Part shown: positions 23,488 to 31,381 of the stretch, one piece after another
How positions within the stretch are numbered: the stretch's first letter is position 1
Layout of the letters: each line of letters begins with the position of its first letter
Assembly: GCA_017547685.1 (NCBI GenBank)
Contig: JAFYPD010000017.1
Span: 1 to 50,583, forward strand
Source: Peptococcaceae bacterium
GTDB lineage: Bacteria; Bacillota; Peptococcia; Peptococcales; Peptococcaceae
Length of the DNA: 50,583 bases
Direction: 5' to 3'
Notes under the pieces: generated by a model
Told to the model about the DNA's origin: nothing
Databases searched by the model: none
The model's input: the letters and a program-made list of their open reading frames with translations, nothing else
Made by a program: the position numbers and the translations under genes

Positions 23488-24930
23488 TTAAAACAGCAGC
23501 AGTGCATAAGGAATCCCGGCAATGCAAGCAACTAAAAACGATGATACTACAATCAAAAATCCGTATTTATAAATATCACTCGTACGGCACCATTCGGTAT
23601 TACCATGTAACAATGCTGCCATTGGTGAAGCAGCAGGTGTCAACAATGCAAAATGACAGCTAAACACCAGTAAGGATGTTAAGGCCAGCGGAGAAATATC
23701 CAATGCCAGAGCGAATGGATAAAATACTGGTAAAAGAATTGCACCAACTACATTGTTAACCGCAAAGTTTGTAATAACAACCGCAGCCGCAACTGCTATC
23801 GCCAAAAATGTCAGAGCTGTCTGCCCTTCAAAAAACGGACTCAGAACTTTTAATAAAAATGCTGTAATCCCAGCCTCCTCTGCTGTTAATGCACTGGAAA
23901 TCGGCATTACAACAGATGTTAAGAAGATAACATCCCACTGCATACCTTTACTGCAAACCTGTTTGAAATTTATAATCGGTTCGCCGTCTACTTTTAAGCA
24001 GCACATGACAGCAACTAAAACCATTGCCGTACCAACTGCCTGAATCTTATTTAACAAAGCAGCCAGGAAAAATGTTGCTGGTAATACACTTGGAATCAGC
24101 AGCAGGATAATCAGTAAAGCTACAAAAAACAGTACAGCTTTCTGCCGCTTGTTCAGTGTCAAATCAATATCTGCAAAAGATTCTTCTGTCAGCTGACGTA
24201 ATAAAGATACATCAATCCGGAAAACCAGTTTTCCTAAAAATGTGAATACCAGTATACAAAGCATACTTAATGGGATTGTGAAACAGGTATATGCCAGATA
24301 ATTTACTGTAAGACCCGCTAAATCTTCTAAAATCCCAAATACCAGAATCCCTACCGGACGGAATGGGAATACCGATAATCCGAAAGTTGCAGCCATTACA
24401 ATACCAACAACCATAAATGCCGGAAAAGGTTCATACGGCTTATAGCCAATCTGGTTGCAAATACTGTACCAGATAGACCAGCCTATGATAATGGTAGGGA
24501 TTGTACTGGTAATTGCCGCCAGGAAAAAGATTGTCATCAGAAATACAAATGTGAAAACCCAAGGTTTCCCTAAAACAAATTTACGAGTAATAAAATACAT
24601 CGCAATAAAACGGCTTACACCGGATTGTTCTACAATCCCTGCTACGATTACCATGAAGAAAATCAGAAGCAGTGTGGTACTACCCCAGCCAGACGATAAC
24701 ACCGCAGCCATTTTCATGTTGCCAACCAGTACCAGTGCTATACAGCCCATAATACTCGGCCAGATTAAACCAATTGTCATCCACCCGAACAGCAAACCGA
24801 AAAAGATGCCGAGGATATGCATCCCCTGGGCTGTAATTGGATCGATTGGCGGTAAATAACCAAATCCAAACATAACGAATAAACATAAAAACGCTTTCCC
24901 ATAATATGATAAATCTTTTGTTGCTGTCAT
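23488..24930 (-). CDS. SLC13/DASS-type organic anion carrier
   Basis: The 480-residue protein has about 12 hydrophobic segments, including re-entrant-like stretches (AITSTIPTIIIGWS and a late TNFAVNNVVGAILLPV). These hold the Ser/Asn-Thr-Pro-type signatures of Na+-coupled di/tricarboxylate carriers and related transporters. The substrate cannot be read from sequence. It follows the flavoprotein gene by 72 nt that contain a hairpin (24959-24989), and is followed by the LysR gene. It probably imports the compound reduced or oxidised by the flavoprotein, or exchanges it for the product. Confidence 0.85.
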   Translation of the reverse strand: MTATKDLSYYGKAFLCLFVMFGFGYLPPIDPITAQGMHILGIFFGLLFGWMTIGLIWPSIMGCIALVLVGNMKMAAVLSSGWGSTTLLLIFFMVIVAGIVEQSGVSRFIAMYFITRKFVLGKPWVFTFVFLMTIFFLAAITSTIPTIIIGWSIWYSICNQIGYKPYEPFPAFMVVGIVMAATFGLSVFPFRPVGILVFGILEDLAGLTVNYLAYTCFTIPLSMLCILVFTFLGKLVFRIDVSLLRQLTEESFADIDLTLNKRQKAVLFFVALLIILLLIPSVLPATFFLAALLNKIQAVGTAMVLVAVMCCLKVDGEPIINFKQVCSKGMQWDVIFLTSVVMPISSALTAEEAGITAFLLKVLSPFFEGQTALTFLAIAVAAAVVITNFAVNNVVGAILLPVFYPFALALDISPLALTSLLVFSCHFALLTPAASPMAALLHGNTEWCRTSDIYKYGFLIVVSSFLVACIAGIPYALLLF

Positions 24931-24958
24931 GTTACTTCCCTCCCTACTAGAGAAAACG

Positions 24959-24989
24959 GCTCTCCCAACAGTTCAGTATTGAGAGAGCC
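24959..24989 (-). other. Intercistronic hairpin
   Basis: GGCTCTC/GAGAGCC stem between flavoprotein and carrier genes, without a T run. It may act as an mRNA processing or stability site that sets a different level for the two genes. Confidence 0.4.
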
Positions 24990-25002
24990 TGTTGTGTAAT
25001 AC

Positions 25003-26682
25003 TTATCTTGCTTTGTCACGGAATTCCAGCTGGAATCCATCTTTTGTTTTCGCGATTGTCTGGAACTTATTATTCAACAACGGATTTGTAAAGGTATAAT
25101 CGGAACGGCGATGGCATCTGCCGCGGGATTCTTTTCTGTTTTCCGACATCAACGCAACAGCCTCACCAACATCAATTAAATCCAGTACTTCCAGAGTACG
25201 CATTAATTCATGTGCATTGTCCGCTTTTAACTGATTTAAAGAATATTTACGCAAATCACGAATGTATTTAATCCCTGCTTTCATCAAAGATTCCGAACGC
25301 AATTTCATACCTACATATTCACGCATAATCTGCTGCAGCATAGAGTTCGCTTCTCTCCAGGTTGCACCATTTTCTCTGCCCAGAATTGTATCAATCAGTT
25401 CGATTTCTTTTGCGATTTCCGCATGATTTGTAACATCATAATCAGGCTGTGTTTTTACATACTCGCTGGCATTTTCCGCACAAATATGGCCAAATACTGC
25501 CGCACTGGTGATATCCCCACGTACATTACCGGTGGCATTCCCTGCTGCGTATAATCCCGGCAAAGTCGTTCCGCCATCTAAACCGATATCCAGACCACGG
25601 GCCGTAAAGTTATATTCAAAGGTCCCAAATTCCACCATTTCTTTTCTTAAATTAATATCGTATTGATCCAAATAGTCTACGATGGAGGAGTCACCTTCTG
25701 ATAAAAATGCATTCATCATATACTGCATGTCATCTTCACTGGTTTCACTGCAGTTCATATAAACCGGACCACTGCCGTCTTCCATTTTTTCTTCAAATAC
25801 ATTCTGCCAGATATCCGCTGTCACATCGCCTAATTCTTTGGTAGGTTTTGTAACGAACGGCCCTACTGGTTCACCATGGAAATCTGTCAGCACACCAATC
25901 CATGTAGCTTTCCCGGCACGAGCAAAATATTTTGGTCCGGAATGAACATATGGCTGATCCAGATTTACCAGCCGCGCACCAGCTCTTAATGCCATTGCCT
26001 GACCACTTCCGGTATCGGCAGGACAGTTCGCTACATTAAACGAATATGCCGGATTCTGACCTGGATATAAGCGCAATGCATTCCCTGTTGCAATAATGAC
26101 TGCTTTTGTCTGGAAAACTACGATTTCGGGTACATCATTTGTAATATTAATCCCAATTGCACCTACAACTCTGCCTGCATCGTCTGTCAATAACTGGCGC
26201 ATTACTGTTTTATTCATAATTTTAGCACCACGTGCTAATGCCGCTTTTGTTAATAATGGTTTCTGATCCTTACCATCATATTTCAAATGATACCGTCTGC
26301 GGCCAGGCATTGCATGCCCCATAAAAGACCATTGCCCTGTTGGACGCATTGGAATCCCGTAAGATTCCCATTTCAGTACCAGTTCATGAGACCGTTTCAT
26401 CATAAGACGCAGCAAATCCATATCCTGTAACGGACCTACCAGTGTTTCTGTAACCTCGCGAATAATTTCATTAAAATCTTCTCCGTGATACTCTGGAATA
26501 TAACACATAAAATGGTCATTTCCTGTTGCCCCACAGCCAGAACGACGTGTATCCGCTTTTTCTGCAACAATAACATCTACCCCATGTTCGGCTGCAGTGA
26601 TTGCAGCCTGCATACCAGCAATGCCGCCCCCGATAATCAACACATCGGTTTTCACGATATCTTTTCTCACAGTTGCTTTCAT
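25003..26682 (-). CDS. Fumarate-reductase/AprA-like flavoprotein subunit
   Basis: The 559-residue protein has the FAD Rossmann motif IIGGGIAGMQAA (16-27), RRSGCGATGND near the substrate side, the second FAD motif LYAAGNATGNVRGDI, and the C-terminal ESRGRCHRRSDY signature of the succinate dehydrogenase/fumarate reductase/APS reductase family. No signal peptide, so cytoplasmic. With an 82-residue two-cluster ferredoxin upstream, only 2 nt apart, the pair resembles AprBA in layout. No sulfate-activation gene is present. I infer an oxidoreductase for an unsaturated or keto organic acid supplied by the SLC13 carrier. The real substrate is unknown. Confidence 0.8.
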   Translation of the reverse strand: MKATVRKDIVKTDVLIIGGGIAGMQAAITAAEHGVDVIVAEKADTRRSGCGATGNDHFMCYIPEYHGEDFNEIIREVTETLVGPLQDMDLLRLMMKRSHELVLKWESYGIPMRPTGQWSFMGHAMPGRRRYHLKYDGKDQKPLLTKAALARGAKIMNKTVMRQLLTDDAGRVVGAIGINITNDVPEIVVFQTKAVIIATGNALRLYPGQNPAYSFNVANCPADTGSGQAMALRAGARLVNLDQPYVHSGPKYFARAGKATWIGVLTDFHGEPVGPFVTKPTKELGDVTADIWQNVFEEKMEDGSGPVYMNCSETSEDDMQYMMNAFLSEGDSSIVDYLDQYDINLRKEMVEFGTFEYNFTARGLDIGLDGGTTLPGLYAAGNATGNVRGDITSAAVFGHICAENASEYVKTQPDYDVTNHAEIAKEIELIDTILGRENGATWREANSMLQQIMREYVGMKLRSESLMKAGIKYIRDLRKYSLNQLKADNAHELMRTLEVLDLIDVGEAVALMSENRKESRGRCHRRSDYTFTNPLLNNKFQTIAKTKDGFQLEFRDKAR

Positions 26683-26684
26683 AA

Positions 26685-26933
26685 TTAAATACCCCTTTCC
26701 TGTTCATTAACTTCAATATGCAGCATCATATGGGATAATGGATACCGCAATTTAATCGCCTGTTTTGGACAGTCAATTGCACAGGCACGGCAATGCCAGC
26801 ATTCATCCGGATACTTCACAACAATGTTCTTTTCATTCTCGACATTCTGCTCTACTTTAATTACATCCAGAGGACAAATTTGAGCGCATAGACCGCATTT
26901 TACACATAATTCCTGATTAATTACTGGTGGCAT
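26685..26933 (-). CDS. 2[4Fe-4S] ferredoxin subunit
   Basis: The 82-residue protein has two complete CxxCxxCxxxCP motifs: CVKCGLCAQICP and CWHCRACAIDCP. The start is ATG 26933 (MPPVINQ), 9 nt after SD AAGGAG. The longer frame would translate the SD itself. It is the first gene of the operon and should pass electrons to the flavoprotein, as AprB does to AprA. There is no membrane anchor, so electrons must come from a soluble donor. Confidence 0.9.
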   Translation of the reverse strand: MPPVINQELCVKCGLCAQICPLDVIKVEQNVENEKNIVVKYPDECWHCRACAIDCPKQAIKLRYPLSHMMLHIEVNEQERGI

Positions 26934-27014
26934 AGTTAACAGCTCCTTTTTCATTTTTTATAAGCTTCAAGGTTCATTTTGAGCGTCTTTCTCTCAACCG
27001 CTCTTCTTGCTTAT

Positions 27015-27043
27015 ATTATAAATAAGCCGTATTTATTTGTTAA
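27015..27043 (-). promoter_or_regulatory. Promoter of the ferredoxin/flavoprotein/carrier operon
   Basis: On the minus strand TTAACA (27043-27038), exactly 17 bp, TATAAT (27020-27015). It matches consensus in 11 of 12 positions. Transcription should start near 27008. Confidence 0.75.
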
Positions 27044-27064
27044 CTTCCCGCTCTCTATATCACC

Positions 27065-27081
27065 TATGCGCATTGCGCATA
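27065..27081. promoter_or_regulatory. LysR-type operator (T-N11-A palindrome)
   Basis: TATGCGCA-T-TGCGCATA is a perfect 17-bp palindrome. Within it T67-N11-A79 fits the LysR box. Its centre (27073) is about 65 bp upstream of the predicted start of the ferredoxin operon, the classical recognition site of LysR activators. The obvious candidate protein is the LysR gene at the end of the same operon. Confidence 0.65.
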
Positions 27082-27155
27082 ATCGCTTAACAAAGCCGTT
27101 TAACCTTTTCAACTGCAGAAATTATTTTACTTAATTTATTTTATCGAAATAAAGG

Positions 27156-27184
27156 TTGATTTTCCGGCGTATTCCTGCTAACAT
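27156..27184 (+). promoter_or_regulatory. purA: Possible purA promoter
   Basis: TTGATT (27156-27161), 17 bp, TAACAT (27179-27184). The -10 is imperfect; TATAAG just downstream is an alternative. Either would place the attenuator-like hairpin in the purA leader. Confidence 0.4.
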
Positions 27185-27214
27185 TATAAGGGAATATGTT
27201 TACTCATAACTCCG

Positions 27215-27255
27215 TTACTCAACATGCTTTGTGCGATGGCTTGAGTAATTTTTTT
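27215..27255 (+). promoter_or_regulatory. Terminator-like hairpin in the purA leader (attenuator candidate)
   Basis: TTACTCAA/TTGAGTAA stem around a 18-nt loop, followed by seven T, ending 47 nt before the purA ATG. No gene ends upstream on the plus strand, so it cannot be an ordinary gene terminator. Conditional termination of purA is the natural reading. I do not recognise a known riboswitch in the leader. Confidence 0.6.
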
Positions 27256-27301
27256 GTGTGAATAATACAATTAGAATAAATTGAAGGGGTTGTCATAAGC
27301 T

Positions 27302-28588
27302 ATGGCAGGATTAGTATTATTAGGCGCTCAGTGGGGCGACGAAGGGAAAGGTAAAGTTACAGACTATTTAGCAGAACAGGCTACTACAATTGTACGGTAC
27401 CAGGGCGGTAACAACGCTGGCCATACGGTGGTTGTAGGTGATGAAGAATTCAAACTGCGTCTGATTCCTTCCGGCATTCTGTATCCGGGCAAAACCTGTG
27501 TCATCGGCAACGGCGTTGTTGTTGACCCAAAAGTAATGCTGAGCGAAATCGCATATCTGCAGGAAAAAGGCGTTGATACCAGCGGTTTACGGGTCAGTGA
27601 ACGCGCTCATGTAATCATGCCTTATCACATTGCTATTGACACTCTGGAAGAAGCCGCAAAAGGCGATAAAAAAATCGGTACCACCAAAAACGGTATCGGC
27701 CCATGCTACATGGACAAATATGCCCGCGTTGGCATCCGCATTGCTGACCTGATGGATAAAGAAGTGTTTGCAGAACGTCTGCAGACTGTTCTGGCTTCCA
27801 AAAACGATATCATCGTGAAATTATACGGCGGCGAACCATTCGACTTCGATGAAGTATTCAACCAGTACTGCGAATACGCAGACCAGCTGCGCCAGTATGT
27901 GGCAGACACTTCCGTATTAGTATCCGAGGCACTGCAGGCCGGCGAAAACGTTGTGTTCGAAGGCGCTCAGGGTACTCTGCTGGATATCGACCATGGCACC
28001 TATCCATACGTTACCAGCTCCAACCCGATTGCAAGCTACGCATGCGTAGGCGCCGGCGTTGGCCCAACCAATATTAAAAATGTTCTGGGTATTATCAAAG
28101 CGTACACCACTCGCGTAGGCGAAGGCCCGTTCCCAACCGAGCTGTTCGATGAAACCGGCGCTACCTTACAGCGTATTGGTCACGAATTCGGTACTGTAAC
28201 AGGCCGTACCCGCCGTTGCGGCTGGATGGATATTGTAATGGTAAATTACGCAATCCGTTTAAGCGGTATCAACGAATTTGCTTTAATGAAACTGGACGTT
28301 CTGGATACTCTGGAAACCGTAAAAATCTGCACACACTATGAATGCAACGGCGAAAAAGTAATCCACTTCCCAACCAGCCTGAAAAAACTGGCAGAATGCA
28401 AACCGGTTTACGAAGAAATGCCAGGCTGGAACACCGACACCACCGGCTGCACTTCCTTCGATGAACTGCCTGAAAATGCAAAACGCTATGTAGAACGCAT
28501 CGAAGAATTAACTGGTGTGCCAGTGAAAATCGTTGCTGTTGGCCCGCGTCGTGACCAGACTATCATCCGCGGCGGTTTATTTGAATAA
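27302..28588 (+). CDS. purA: Adenylosuccinate synthetase
   Basis: PurA joins IMP and aspartate with GTP to make adenylosuccinate, the committed step to AMP. The 428-residue protein has the N-terminal GTP-binding AQWGDEGKGKV (9-19), NAGHTVVV, the QGTLLDIDHGTYPYVTSSN loop and the C-terminal GPRRDQTI. Everything is complete and of normal length. The SD (GAAGGGG) is 12 nt from the ATG. Codon use favours TAC, AAC and CGT-type codons, as in highly expressed genes. It is monocistronic. Confidence 0.97.
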   Translation: MAGLVLLGAQWGDEGKGKVTDYLAEQATTIVRYQGGNNAGHTVVVGDEEFKLRLIPSGILYPGKTCVIGNGVVVDPKVMLSEIAYLQEKGVDTSGLRVSERAHVIMPYHIAIDTLEEAAKGDKKIGTTKNGIGPCYMDKYARVGIRIADLMDKEVFAERLQTVLASKNDIIVKLYGGEPFDFDEVFNQYCEYADQLRQYVADTSVLVSEALQAGENVVFEGAQGTLLDIDHGTYPYVTSSNPIASYACVGAGVGPTNIKNVLGIIKAYTTRVGEGPFPTELFDETGATLQRIGHEFGTVTGRTRRCGWMDIVMVNYAIRLSGINEFALMKLDVLDTLETVKICTHYECNGEKVIHFPTSLKKLAECKPVYEEMPGWNTDTTGCTSFDELPENAKRYVERIEELTGVPVKIVAVGPRRDQTIIRGGLFE

Positions 28589-28597
28589 TGCTTCTTA

Positions 28598-28625
28598 TCC
28601 GGCCCTAATCGGGCCGGATCTTCTA
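28598..28625 (+). terminator. purA terminator
   Basis: TCCGGCCC/GGGCCGGA stem with a 5-nt loop, followed by a weak T/C tract. Confidence 0.7.
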
Positions 28626-28629
28626 TGCA

Positions 28630-28690
28630 AATAAAAAGCACTGGGTGCTGTTCCAGATGGAAACAGTACTCAGTGCTTCTTTATTTCTGT
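28630..28690. terminator. Second, bidirectional terminator between purA and the MinD-ferredoxin operon
   Basis: AGCACTG...CAGTGCT outer stem with CTGTTCC/GGAAACAG inside. On the minus strand it is followed by TTTTTATTTG, so it mainly ends the minus-strand operon. Confidence 0.75.
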
Positions 28691-28705
28691 TTATTGGCAA
28701 AACAA

Positions 28706-29581
28706 CTAAATTACCTGCAGAAGCTGCATAGTTTTTTCGTAAATTTCTTTCACAGCCTCTCCTGCCGCACAGTGGCGATCCACAATAGTCTGACCGCTGT
28801 TGACTGCCTGAACCGCCTCTAAATCAAACGGGATACGACCCATAAACGGAATATCATTACGATAGCAATACTCTTCAATTTTGCTGGTGTTCTCAATGTT
28901 AGTATCGTATTTATTGACGCACACCACCGGCAGAACATGGAAGATACCGGCTGTATGCACAATACGCTCTAAATCACTAATACCTGATACCGACGGTTCC
29001 GCTACGATTAATGCTAAATCCACACCGGAAAGTGATGCAATAACCGGGCATCCAATCCCCGGAGACCCGTCGATAATCGCAAACTCTGCGGTTTTTGCAT
29101 TACGGCGCATCCGTTTTTTTACCTGTGTTACCAGCATCCCCGAATTTCCGCTGCCCATTTTCAGCTGGGCGGTGGAGAATACATTATCTTCATTTTTATA
29201 CAGATTCATTTCACCGGCCAGCAGCTCTTTCATATCCACAGCCTCATTCGGACACACATACTGGCACACGCCGCATCCTTCACAGGCAAACGGATTCACC
29301 TTCAGCAAACCGTTTTCCTTCTCGATGGCATGGAACTGGCAATAATGCAGACAGCTCCCGCACTGCACACAGTTTTCCTGATTGATAACCGCTTTCGGCA
29401 GCCCGAAATAATCCTCTTTTTCCGGCTCAGCGGTACATTTCGTTACCAGATGCAGATTGGGAGCATCCACGTCACAGTCGGCAAAGGCCTGTGCCTGTGA
29501 TAATTTTACAAAAGCACTGGCCACAGTTGTTTTCCCGGTGCCGCCCTTTCCGCTCAAAATCAACAGCTGCTTCATTGGCAT
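28706..29581 (-). CDS. MinD/Mrp-type ATPase with inserted ferredoxin domain (second of pair)
   Basis: The 291-residue P-loop ATPase of the MinD/ParA/Mrp class has Walker A GKGGTGKT (11-18) and a 2[4Fe-4S] insertion (CVQCGSCLHYC, CEGCGVCQYVCP) after about residue 65. Such ferredoxin-containing ATPases occur in pairs with a NifX-like protein in anaerobes and are thought to assemble or carry iron-sulfur clusters. The substrate protein is unknown. The gene overlaps its paralogue by 10 nt. ATG 29581 has better SD spacing than the ATG six bases later. Confidence 0.85.
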   Translation of the reverse strand: MPMKQLLILSGKGGTGKTTVASAFVKLSQAQAFADCDVDAPNLHLVTKCTAEPEKEDYFGLPKAVINQENCVQCGSCLHYCQFHAIEKENGLLKVNPFACEGCGVCQYVCPNEAVDMKELLAGEMNLYKNEDNVFSTAQLKMGSGNSGMLVTQVKKRMRRNAKTAEFAIIDGSPGIGCPVIASLSGVDLALIVAEPSVSGISDLERIVHTAGIFHVLPVVCVNKYDTNIENTSKIEEYCYRNDIPFMGRIPFDLEAVQAVNSGQTIVDRHCAAGEAVKEIYEKTMQLLQVI

Positions 29582-30420
29582 TGGGAAACCGCCTCCTTCA
29601 CCTGTTTTAATACATCCTCAAACAGTGTTTTATATTTGCTGCTGACACGGCTCACAATCTCTGAATTAGAGTTTAAATGCCCCAGCTCCTGATCAAACGG
29701 AATGCGGCCTAATACCGGCACCTGATGTTCAAGGCAGTACGCTTCGGCCGGGTTCTCCCCCTCAAAGCATTTATTCAGCACCACACCGTACGGTTTATTG
29801 AAAATCTGCACCAGTTCGTGTACCATGGCCAGATTATGCACGCCAAATACTGTTGGCTCGGCCACCAGCACACAGTAATCGGCATCAATGATACTTTCCA
29901 TTACCACACAGGCGCTGCCTGGCGGGCAGTCAATCAGTGTCATATCATTTGGATTGGCTTTCATATCCTGCAGCATGGCACGGATAATCGGTACACCGGA
30001 TTCTTCACCCATGTTCAGCATACCGCTGGTGATTGTTACATCTCCGGAAACTCCGCGCATGATTTTGCCAATCGGACGCTGCGTCTCGGTAATTGCCTTA
30101 TTCGGGCAAACCAGCATACATCCACCGCATGGATGGCATACATCCGGAAATACCACAGCTTTGTCCTGAATAGATGCAATGGCATTGAATTTGCAAAAAT
30201 CGGAACATTTCCGGCAGCCGTCACATAATTCCGCATTCACTTCCGGCGTTGTCACAGTGATGATTTCCTCCGTCACCGCCTCCGGTTTAAAAAACAGATG
30301 ACCGTTCGGTTCCTCCACATCGCAGTCATAGTACACTGCATTGCCGGCCACCGATGCAAGGTTTACTGATACCAGCGTTTTGCCGGTCCCCCCCTTGCCG
30401 CTTAACACAGCAATTTTCAT
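29572..30420 (-). CDS. MinD/Mrp-type ATPase with inserted ferredoxin domain (first of pair)
   Basis: A 282-residue paralogue of the next gene with the same order: Walker A GKGGTGKT (8-15), a short Rossmann strand, then CDGCRKCSDFC and CHPCGGCMLVCP cluster motifs, then LIDCPPGSACVV as Walker B region. The two proteins probably form a heterodimer. It starts 1 nt after the NifX-like gene. It is cytoplasmic, probably in iron-sulfur trafficking. Confidence 0.85.
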   Translation of the reverse strand: MKIAVLSGKGGTGKTLVSVNLASVAGNAVYYDCDVEEPNGHLFFKPEAVTEEIITVTTPEVNAELCDGCRKCSDFCKFNAIASIQDKAVVFPDVCHPCGGCMLVCPNKAITETQRPIGKIMRGVSGDVTITSGMLNMGEESGVPIIRAMLQDMKANPNDMTLIDCPPGSACVVMESIIDADYCVLVAEPTVFGVHNLAMVHELVQIFNKPYGVVLNKCFEGENPAEAYCLEHQVPVLGRIPFDQELGHLNSNSEIVSRVSSKYKTLFEDVLKQVKEAVSQCQ

Positions 30421-30421
30421 G

Positions 30422-30787
30422 TTATTTCCCCCTGTTTGCTCCGTGGAACCCTGGATGAATATCGGTTACAATGTTCAGTTTCTGTTCCAGAAACGCCTGA
30501 ATGTTATCCTCAATCGATAACCCTACACTTTCATACAGTTTTACACCGGCAGCCTCCAGCACCTTTGCTGCATTCTCTCCGCAGCGAGGAACCAGAACCA
30601 CTTCTGCTTTTGCATCAATGACGGTCTGCGCTGCTTTAATACCGGCACCGCCCGGCGCATTCATAGCTTCGTTTTCAACAAATTCCCCTGTTTTTGTTTC
30701 AGTGTCATAAAAATAAAACAGCGGAGTGCGTCCAAAGGATGGACAGATTTCAACTTCATTATCTTCTACTGGAATTGCAATAATCAT
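30422..30787 (-). CDS. NifX/NifB-C-terminal-like (dinitrogenase FeMo cofactor-binding family) protein
   Basis: The 121-residue protein has the single-domain fold MIIAIPVEDNEVEICPSFGR... to GGAGIKAAQTVID, the family that binds iron-molybdenum or other iron-sulfur clusters. No nitrogenase genes are near, so the role is not nitrogen fixation but probably cluster carriage for the two adjacent ATPases. ATG 30787 follows SD AAGGAG by 8 nt. A longer frame lacks an SD. Confidence 0.85.
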   Translation of the reverse strand: MIIAIPVEDNEVEICPSFGRTPLFYFYDTETKTGEFVENEAMNAPGGAGIKAAQTVIDAKAEVVLVPRCGENAAKVLEAAGVKLYESVGLSIEDNIQAFLEQKLNIVTDIHPGFHGANRGK

Positions 30788-30828
30788 ATGATGTTCTCCT
30801 TTTCTCTTTTTTGTGGAATTTTGCTGCA

Positions 30829-31206
30829 TTATAATCCATCTGTGGTTCCGCAACGCCCGTGCCCTGCATGATGTTTATGGCATCCACCTTTTCGACAGCA
30901 GCTATTCTGCCCGTCACAAAGCTGATAGTCACCGCCCTCAATATGAAGCACACGGCCTTCCACCAGCGCCCGGGCCAGTTTTTTCCGCGCCTCCAGATAA
31001 ATGCCCTGCACCGTGGTACGAGCGATATTCATATGGCCGGCGCATTCCTCCTGGTTCATTCCTTCTACATCAATCAGACGAATGGTTTCATATTCATCCA
31101 CCGTCATCTGAATAACCTCCTGCGAACCAGCGCATCCGCTTAACGGCCCAAACCGGTTATTATCCGGCAGACAGCAGACATTGCGCCATTTTCTTGGCCT
31201 TGGCAC
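30829..31206 (-). CDS. DUF134/UPF0251 HTH protein
   Basis: The 125-residue protein of the UPF0251 family starts MPRPRKWRNVCCLP and has a sigma-70 region-4-like helix-turn-helix (TVDEYETIRLIDVEGMNQEECAGHMNIARTTVQ in the middle third, shown here in two parts: TVDEYETIRLIDVEG and MNQEECAGHMNIARTTVQ). The C-terminus is rich in Cys and His (CCRKGGCHKHH), suggesting metal or cluster sensing. The start is GTG 31206 with GGAGG 10 nt upstream. It heads the NifX/ATPase operon and sits next to a palindromic operator, so autoregulation is likely. Confidence 0.85.
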   Translation of the reverse strand: MPRPRKWRNVCCLPDNNRFGPLSGCAGSQEVIQMTVDEYETIRLIDVEGMNQEECAGHMNIARTTVQGIYLEARKKLARALVEGRVLHIEGGDYQLCDGQNSCCRKGGCHKHHAGHGRCGTTDGL

Positions 31207-31226
31207 GTGCAGTTCACCTCCGTTTT

Positions 31227-31240
31227 ATGACATATGTCAT
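31227..31240. promoter_or_regulatory. 14-bp palindromic operator of the DUF134 operon
   Basis: ATGACATATGTCAT is a perfect palindrome just after the predicted start of transcription. A second copy of its core (CATATGTCA) at 31270-31278 overlaps the -35 box. Two sites flanking the promoter fit repression, most simply by the DUF134 protein itself. Confidence 0.55.
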
Positions 31241-31251
31241 TTATTAAGACT

Positions 31252-31279
31252 ATTATATCGTTTTTCCGGCATATGTCAA
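31252..31279 (-). promoter_or_regulatory. Promoter of the DUF134-NifX-ATPase operon
   Basis: On the minus strand TTGACA (31279-31274), 16 bp, TATAAT (31257-31252): both boxes are perfect consensus. Confidence 0.8.
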
Positions 31280-31290
31280 TAACATATTTT

Positions 31291-31319
31291 TTGCCGTCTA
31301 ATGAATTTCATGATACAAT
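31291..31319 (+). promoter_or_regulatory. Promoter of the decarboxylase-tmk pair
   Basis: TTGCCG (31291-31296), 17 bp, TACAAT (31314-31319), divergent from the DUF134 promoter. Confidence 0.65.
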
Positions 31320-31381
31320 ACAACTATTAACGAATACAACACGATTCATGCTTCGTGCTGACAATACAGGAGTACACCCTT

